From Neospora caninum Liverpool (taxonomy: Eukaryota > Apicomplexa > Conoidasida > Eucoccidiorida > Sarcocystidae): a DNA stretch of 64,000 nt. The notes below the pieces were generated by a model. The model did no database searches, was not told the origin of the DNA, and saw only the letters and a program-made list of their open reading frames with translations. The stretch is taken from assembly GCF_000208865.1 (NCBI RefSeq), contig NC_018396.1, positions 3,963,101 to 4,027,100 on the forward strand. The letters run 5' to 3'. This document shows positions 58,114-64,000 of the stretch, one piece after another. Position 1 is the first letter of the stretch, and each line of letters opens with the position of its first letter. The translations under genes were made by a program, and so were the position numbers.

Positions 58114-59356
58114 TAAGCGGAGACAGAAGATAAGGCACAAGAATAAGAGGGGTGCCGAAGAACCCGAGACAGCGAGAAGGGTGCAAGAAAAGAGCGCTTC
58201 CACGGTCGCTGCATTCGAAAGGAAGTTGTGGGGAGAAAGGGAAAGCAGCGCCGACGGGGAGAGACGAAAAACGAGTCGGATCACGGTCGGCACGAGGAAA
58301 TCTGTGAAAACATATCTGTGGAAAGGCGGCTGTCCGCCCACCAAGCGCGTGTCGGCGGCCGCGGAGACGGGAAAACAAAGTTCGGTGCGATTTCTTGAGT
58401 GCGAAGCCTCGCACAGAGAGCAGAAGAAGAGATGGAAACCAGAAGCGAGGAAACGAAACAGATTCTCCCTTCGACGAGATGAGATTTGCAGAGTTATGGA
58501 AGCGCAGCGTGGCTACAACCTTTGAGACTCCCGTGAGTGGACGAGGCCGGGCAGAAGCATGGACAGAAGGGCGCTGCGCGCGTCAGCAGTGGCAAGCGCG
58601 AGAAAGAAACGCACAACATGGGAGAGGAAAAGGGGAGAACGTTGGTTTTCGAATTCCTGACGGGATACGTTTGTGTTACCGTCCCGCCAAGTAGAGGTTC
58701 TCGAACTGTCCCGTGCTGCGCATAGGTAATCGGTTTTGGTTGCAAATCGTCTGCCTGAAATTCCTCAGTCTCCATGCCAAGTCCGAATGCGGAGGACGTG
58801 CATGTACTCGGGAACCACGGCATTTAGACGAAATACGTACTTTGTGCTCGGGGATTCTCATTTGCGTGGTTTGCGCCGAAAGCGCTGATACAGCGACAGT
58901 CCTCCGTGGTTAAAATGACTGTTTGAGTTCCGCGCTCTCAGAGCCTCTGCTCAGACGGGAAGGAGACAAGTCATTTCCAAAATCGGAGACACCTCTTTGT
59001 AGAGCGAACGACACACTTTTGTAAAAGCCAGAACGAGATAAACATCCACCTGCGCAGGTTTGGGATAAGCATTTTAGGCTACATGTGGGGGGATGCAGCC
59101 GCTTCTCTCGCATTCCCCTGTGTTTGCTCCTTTTGCCCCTCTGTACAGTTCTCCCTACATTTCGCTCTCGGTGACTGCCGTCGTGTCTCGTCTCTCCCTA
59201 GCTTTTCTCTGATTCTTTGAGTCTCAACTGTCTCCTCTCGCTCCTTCCACGGATACGAAACGGAAGGTAGTGCGAAGAAGGCATACACGCGACTGACACA
59301 GGAGAACAGATCTCGACTGGAAGAGAAGCGATAAACACACCTAGGGGTTCCATACA

Positions 59357-59358
59357 TT

Positions 59359-59419
<61 letters not shown>

Positions 59420-59420
59420 G
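59357..59420. repeat. TA microsatellite
   Basis: About 64 bases of TA units with two TATG interruptions. Confidence 0.95.
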
Positions 59421-59785
59421 TCCCATTTGCTCTGCAAAAGAATCTAGCGTGGCTGTCGAGAGAAGCGAAGCCGTGCTCTTTGCACGCACAACCCTAAGGA
59501 AAATAGCGTGCTGCCACAGTGTCAGCCTCACAAGCATCCACACGTGTGGTTGGGGATTCCGAGGCACAAACAAGTTACATGGAGAACCAGATAAATACAT
59601 GCGTACATGAATGCATTTGGACTCTTATGAAGAGGATTGCTGTATCGCTAGGGACCGTCCAAAGTACACGCCCCTTCACAACAGACAAGCGAATGTCGGC
59701 AAAAGACATAAAGCATCTCTATGAACCCACGTATCCAAAAACCACGTATATACATATTCACAAACATGCCTTTTGGAATACGGAT

Positions 59786-59820
59786 TTATATACATGCATA
59801 TATATATATATATATATATG
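59786..59820. repeat. TA microsatellite
   Basis: A TATACATGCA lead-in is followed by about eleven TA units. Confidence 0.9.
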
Positions 59821-60173
59821 CGATGAAATACGTACGTATAAAGGATATACCTGAAGGCAAAGGAAAGTGTTTCCTGTGCAACACCGCAGAACACATCGCC
59901 AAAGCCAAGCAGACCTGCATAGCCGCAGCTGTGCAGAACTAGGCAGAAGACGACAGCGAGGAAACTCTGTTGTTAGGCCAGAGTACAGCGCCCGCCGTGA
60001 CGCGACTGCTTTTTGCATGTGAAAAATCAAAATGCGAGGCACACAAACCCTTGCGCTGCGCAGAATGCACAACGGGAGGACAAACTGCGCGGCAAAACTC
60101 CCCGCTTTGTCGCTCCATCTTTCAAAAGCACAAGAGCACTGCCACGCACATTTACAATACGGCTAGACCCGAC

Positions 60174-60313
60174 TGCATGCGTAGACATCCCTAAACGTAT
60201 ACGTTCACTCACATGCATAGCCATCTGTGTCTGTACCTGCATGCGGATATCTGTTGCAACGCGGTAAGCGTGGAGGCCGTTGCAGGACACGAGGATATAA
60301 AACGCATGCATGC
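60174..60313. promoter_or_regulatory. Cluster of TGCATGC motifs
   Basis: TGCATGC occurs at 60174-60180, 60238-60244 and 60307-60313, the last overlapping GCATGC at 60304-60309. This palindromic hexamer is a known ApiAP2-type binding and promoter-enriched motif in coccidia. Here it lies between two convergent 3' ends rather than upstream of a recognised start. Confidence 0.45.
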
Positions 60314-60833
60314 ACACACCATATACAGACGTGCATGTGTACATGCCTGCAGACAAAGATACGTGTAAACGCCTGCCAACACATATTTATGGAGCGGTAA
60401 AACCTTTCGAACTGTCCCGGGTCCTGCTCACTGTTAAAAAGGGGACGGCGTCAAAAAGCAAAGCTCGGCTGCGTGAAACGCATGCATTCAATCCGACATA
60501 CCGCAGACTGTCAAAAGTTGGCACGAGGCAAAGGGCGTTTGTCTTTTCTGCTCCAGGAATTTGTGACCGTTTCATCTCGCGCAGTGCCACCAGAGGCTCC
60601 ATACGTGTGAATCCGCACGAATCTCCAGATAGGGACGGAAGTCGCGAGCAGTTTCAAGCGCCAGTTTTTCCTGTTGGGCGGTCTGTATTCTCTCCCATCC
60701 TTCTTCTCCCCGCCTTCTCGCTCGACCTCCCCATGAGATACCTGCACGTCTCCACCGCGGTTCCCCACTGTGTGCTGTTATTCGTCTTTCCTCTGCATCT
60801 GTCTCCGCCGGTCGAGTCGCCCGGTGCGCTGCC

Positions 60834-63800
60834 CTACGTTCGCTCCTCTTGCGCTTTCTCCCCGTCGTCGGGCTTGTTCTGCGCGGGTTCTTGATCCGCT
60901 CCGCAGCCTTCGACGTCTCGCGCGTCTTCGCCCTCAGCCGTGCTGCTTGCGTACTCGCCGACAATCACGCTACTCGCGTGCGACAGTTGCTGCTGCAGCA
61001 GCGGCGAGGCGAGGAAATGCAGCAGACCGACGTTCCCCGCCCGGCTGCGCTCTTCGTCAGCGTCGATACTGCTTCCCCGGAGCGGTCGTCCACAGCCCGA
61101 CCCTGCGGGGAGACGCAAAGAGGCGGCAGGCGCCGCGTAGGCGGCCAACGCGTTGGGAGGCGCATGCCCTGCGTTGAACGACGCGGCTCGCTGCCGAGAC
61201 ACAGGCGACGCCGGGAGGAAGGGCGCGCCCAGCACACCCGTTGGAAACGGACCCGACAACAAAGACGGACTCCGCTGCGTCGTCAACGCGACTTTCTTCA
61301 AGAGATCCACGTCCACGCTCTCTTCGCGTCGCTCCAAGTGCGTGCATGCATCCAGCGTCTGAAGAGCCTCCCGACACGGCCCGTCCAAAACCTCGAAGGC
61401 CTCCGACCGCGGCACTGACGAAGAAACACCCCCGCCTGCGCCAACGTGCAGCGGGAAAGTCGCAAACAGAAGGAGAGGAAAGGTGAAAACGGGCGACGCG
61501 CGCGAGAACGAAGGGGAAGAGAAACGGAAAGGCAGACGAGCTCCTCAGGAAAGCACTCCCGCGCGTCGGAAACACACAGGAACTGCTGCCGACGAGCGAG
61601 GGCGAGAGTGTGTTTCCCAGAGGCGAAGCCTGTTTTGGCAGAACGCAGACACGGAGCGCGTGGCTCTCACCTGAGAGTTCGCCGAGATCCATCACGGCAC
61701 TTTCCTCGGCGACTTCAAGGAGCTTCTTCATCGCCGCGTCGCGCATCAGCAGCGGTCGCATGCGCGGGGACGCGCCCTGGGAGACTGGCGAGCCTGCGCC
61801 GTCGGCGGAATGCGGGCTCCTCGGGCCGCTTCGCCCCTTCTCGTCGCCCTCCCTTTCCACTCCGGAAGCCCCCGGCGGCGAAATCGTGATGCTGTGCGAA
61901 ACATGCAGTTCCTCTCGCTCGGCCGCCGAGAACGTCGAGCCTTGTCTCGACTCCACGTCGGCACCAGCCTCTAGATCGCCCTGTCCTTCCTTGCCCGCTC
62001 CGTGCTCTCTCTTGTTCTCCCCCTCCTTCGCTCTCTTCTCGCCCAGTCTGAGTTTCTCGGCGTCCTGTCGGGTCCCCTTCTCGCCGCCGTCCACGGCAGG
62101 CGGCGCGAGCTCTGAGCTCCTGCCGAGCCCCGGCCTGGCCTCGGCCTTCTCGAGAGGCTGCAGGATTTCTTCGAAAGTCGCAGCCGAACCAGTTGCAGGC
62201 AGAAGAGGCGCCCGAGGCGACACAGACATCGTGCTCGGCGCAGGCATCATGGCGGGCGAAAACGGCCGCGAGAGAGCGATGCGCAGCGCCAGCACGTCGT
62301 GCATGTAACTCAGTTCCTCACTGAGTGCGTCTTCCCTGCAGGCAGCCGGAGGGACGGATCGACACTGAGAAGGCGCGAAGGGCGGCGCCGCGAGACGCAG
62401 GGAACGGCAAAGGCCGAGCCAACAAGCTCGGGGTTGAGAAGATCCGGACGTAAAGAAACGGGGACGGAAAAGACGTAGATGGAGGAGACGACAGACAAAG
62501 AAATAGACGACGACAGAGAGGAAGAAGGAAGAGAGGAAGAAGAAAGAAAGGAAGAGAGGAAGAAGAAACGGAAGAAGAAAGAGAGAAGGGAGAGAGAAGG
62601 AAGGAAGAGAGAAACAAGAAAGTCAGAGACCCGAGGAAAAGGAAGCGCCGAACGAAAAAAGGAGAGAACGGGAAAAGAAAGGGAACGAGGTTGCAGCGCG
62701 AGAACCAGGACAGATGGGAAAGGTTGTTTGCTTCATTGGTGGGCTGTCTCCACACCTGTACTGGAGCCGAATGTTGCTGACGTTTGTCTGCCGCATGCAG
62801 TTTCCTCGGCGCCCTCCGAGTTTGTATTTCGGGCCTAGCCAGTGGCGCTTGAATTCGTCCTCGTACCCGCTGAGAAGGAAAGTCAGAGAAAGGGGACGGC
62901 CGACGGTTAGAGCCCCACATGCGCCGACCCAGAGCGTCGGAGAGAGTGGCTGCACTCACCTTTGAAGAACGGAATTGCGAGCCAACTCGCAGAGATCCAC
63001 CGGCGAGAGCTTCCAAGTGTGCTGCGAAGCAGACGCAAACAGCCGAGACGGAGGCGCGTTTTTCCGGCACACAGCGCACGCGAAGAACAAGACGCCGAAG
63101 CGGAGCGCGTCAGGAAGAACACACTGAGAACTGGGGCATCGGTAAAAACGCAAAACCCTGTGCAACCACGGAAAGAGGCTCAGAGAACTTGAAGACGCGA
63201 CCGAAGCGCTTCGGTTTCTGGAGCAGCAAAGCGCTTAAAAACATGTCTCTGAGAATGTCCAGAGGCAAAGCGAACACTCCGCCGAGCGAGAGCCGGAGGG
63301 GCTTACAGCAGCGACCGAGTATTCCTCCAGGAGCGGTTCATCGGTGAAGTGGAACATCAGTGGATCGTCTGTCGAAATGGAGACGTTCAGCCCGACTTTA
63401 AAGAAACTGTAGAGCGGATTTTTCGCTGGAAAACAGACAGAGACCGAAAGCGACAGGGACTAACGCGCGAGACAGACGGCGGTGCGGTGCGCGGCCAGTG
63501 GCGCGGGCGAAAACCACGCTGTGGACTCTGAAGCCGCCAAGGGTGACAGGTGAGACGCGTCTTGCAAACGCACTCAGGAGCACGAAAGGTATCGCTGGAG
63601 AAGCCCTACAGAAAGCCACAACTTCCGAAGCCTAGCTTCGTCTCGAGGCCTTTGGTTCTTCTTCTTCCCCGGAGTTCAGCGCTTCTCCGCTCGCGGGTGC
63701 TTCTCTTTTTTTCTCTAGCTTCTCTCGTGGCCTCACCAATGTCCATGAAGAGAGCGTTGTTGCTGAGAGGCGAGACGGCGAGACCGATTTGCGCGAGGTA

Positions 63801-64000
63801 GAAGAGGTACTGTAGAACTGGGCACTTCTTCAACATGATGCCGTGGTTGATCGCGTCGGCGAGCAAAAACATCGTGGCGAGGTGACTAACGCTTCCGGCT
63901 TCTCCACAGTGCGGCCTGGGAACGCAGGATACTCGACTCTCATGCGCTTCCAGGCAAGGTCCGGGTTCGAAAACTCACCTCCGGCGACGCCGCGGTCCGA
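60834..64000 (-). CDS. AMPD: AMP deaminase, C-terminal part, partial at window edge
   Basis: AMP deaminase converts AMP to IMP and ammonia in purine interconversion. Exons in the window: 63915-63737, 63425-63307, 63021-62960, 62869-62756, 62335-61671, 61414-60834; all phases agree. The first exon carries PHCGEAG (a zinc-ligand His and the catalytic Glu in the family) and DAINHG, then [20 protein letters not shown]. The second has the family signature STDDP with FHFT and EEYSVAA. The third has [17 protein letters not shown]. The fourth has the late-domain [13 protein letters not shown]. The N-terminal half with the HxH zinc site is beyond the window; 63916-64000 looks intronic, with a possible donor at 63978. 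Past the normal end ([11 protein letters not shown]) the protein continues about 400 residues of low-complexity Ser/Ala/Glu/Gly sequence over two exons, absent from standard AMP deaminases. Confidence 0.93.

Larger units (their letters stand above)
58114..60833. other. Convergent 3' region between gene D and AMP deaminase
   Basis: Both genes end towards this 2.7-kb interval, so it should hold both 3' UTRs. The left part (58114-58530) is purine-rich and continues gene D's composition. TA arrays lie at 59357-59420 and about 59786-59820. Four TGCATGC or GCATGC sites cluster at 60174-60313. No ORF over 110 codons stands out apart from one of 194 codons overlapping the AMP deaminase 3' end. Confidence 0.6.

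Overview
The window is nuclear DNA from a coccidian apicomplexan of the Toxoplasma/Neospora/Hammondia kind. The reasons are: intron-rich genes on both strands; GC-rich exons full of Ser/Ala/Glu/Arg low-complexity stretches; pyrimidine-rich introns; TA microsatellites between genes and in introns; scattered TGCATGC motifs; and a start codon in the AAAATGG context typical of this group. I saw no bacterial-type operon, CRISPR array, insertion sequence, rRNA or convincing tRNA. All gene models were built by hand from splice signals and codon phase. Four of the five contain no unmatched exon phase, but none has transcript support here.

Layout. 1-3704: no gene seen. 3705-19380 (minus): gene A, five exons, about 4,664 residues, mostly disordered, with two segments that resemble Tudor/Agenet chromatin-reader modules. 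19381-30964: an 11.6-kb interval of visibly lower GC without a convincing gene; three isolated plus-strand ORFs are the only candidates. 30965-44343 (minus): gene B, 18 exons including a 7-nt microexon, about 2,170 residues, with a coiled coil, an Arg/Ser/Glu/Asp-rich segment, SPKK-type repeats and a compact C-terminal region of unknown family. 44344-47173: divergent promoter region. 47174-49304 (plus): gene C, three exons, 417 residues, unknown. 49585-58113 (plus): gene D, 11 exons, about 1,535 residues, with a C2-like domain and two separate tandem-repeat blocks. 58114-60833: shared 3' region. 60834 to beyond 64000 (minus): the C-terminal part of AMP deaminase, the only gene with a firm enzymatic identity, carrying a long extra C-terminal tail.

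No pathway link between the neighbours is visible. AMP deaminase is purine salvage/interconversion. Genes A and B are large scaffold-like proteins and gene D may bind membranes through its C2-like domain. The least explained items are the gene-poor interval, the microexon and architecture of gene B, the Tudor-like modules of gene A, and the young-looking 33-nt repeat array of gene D.
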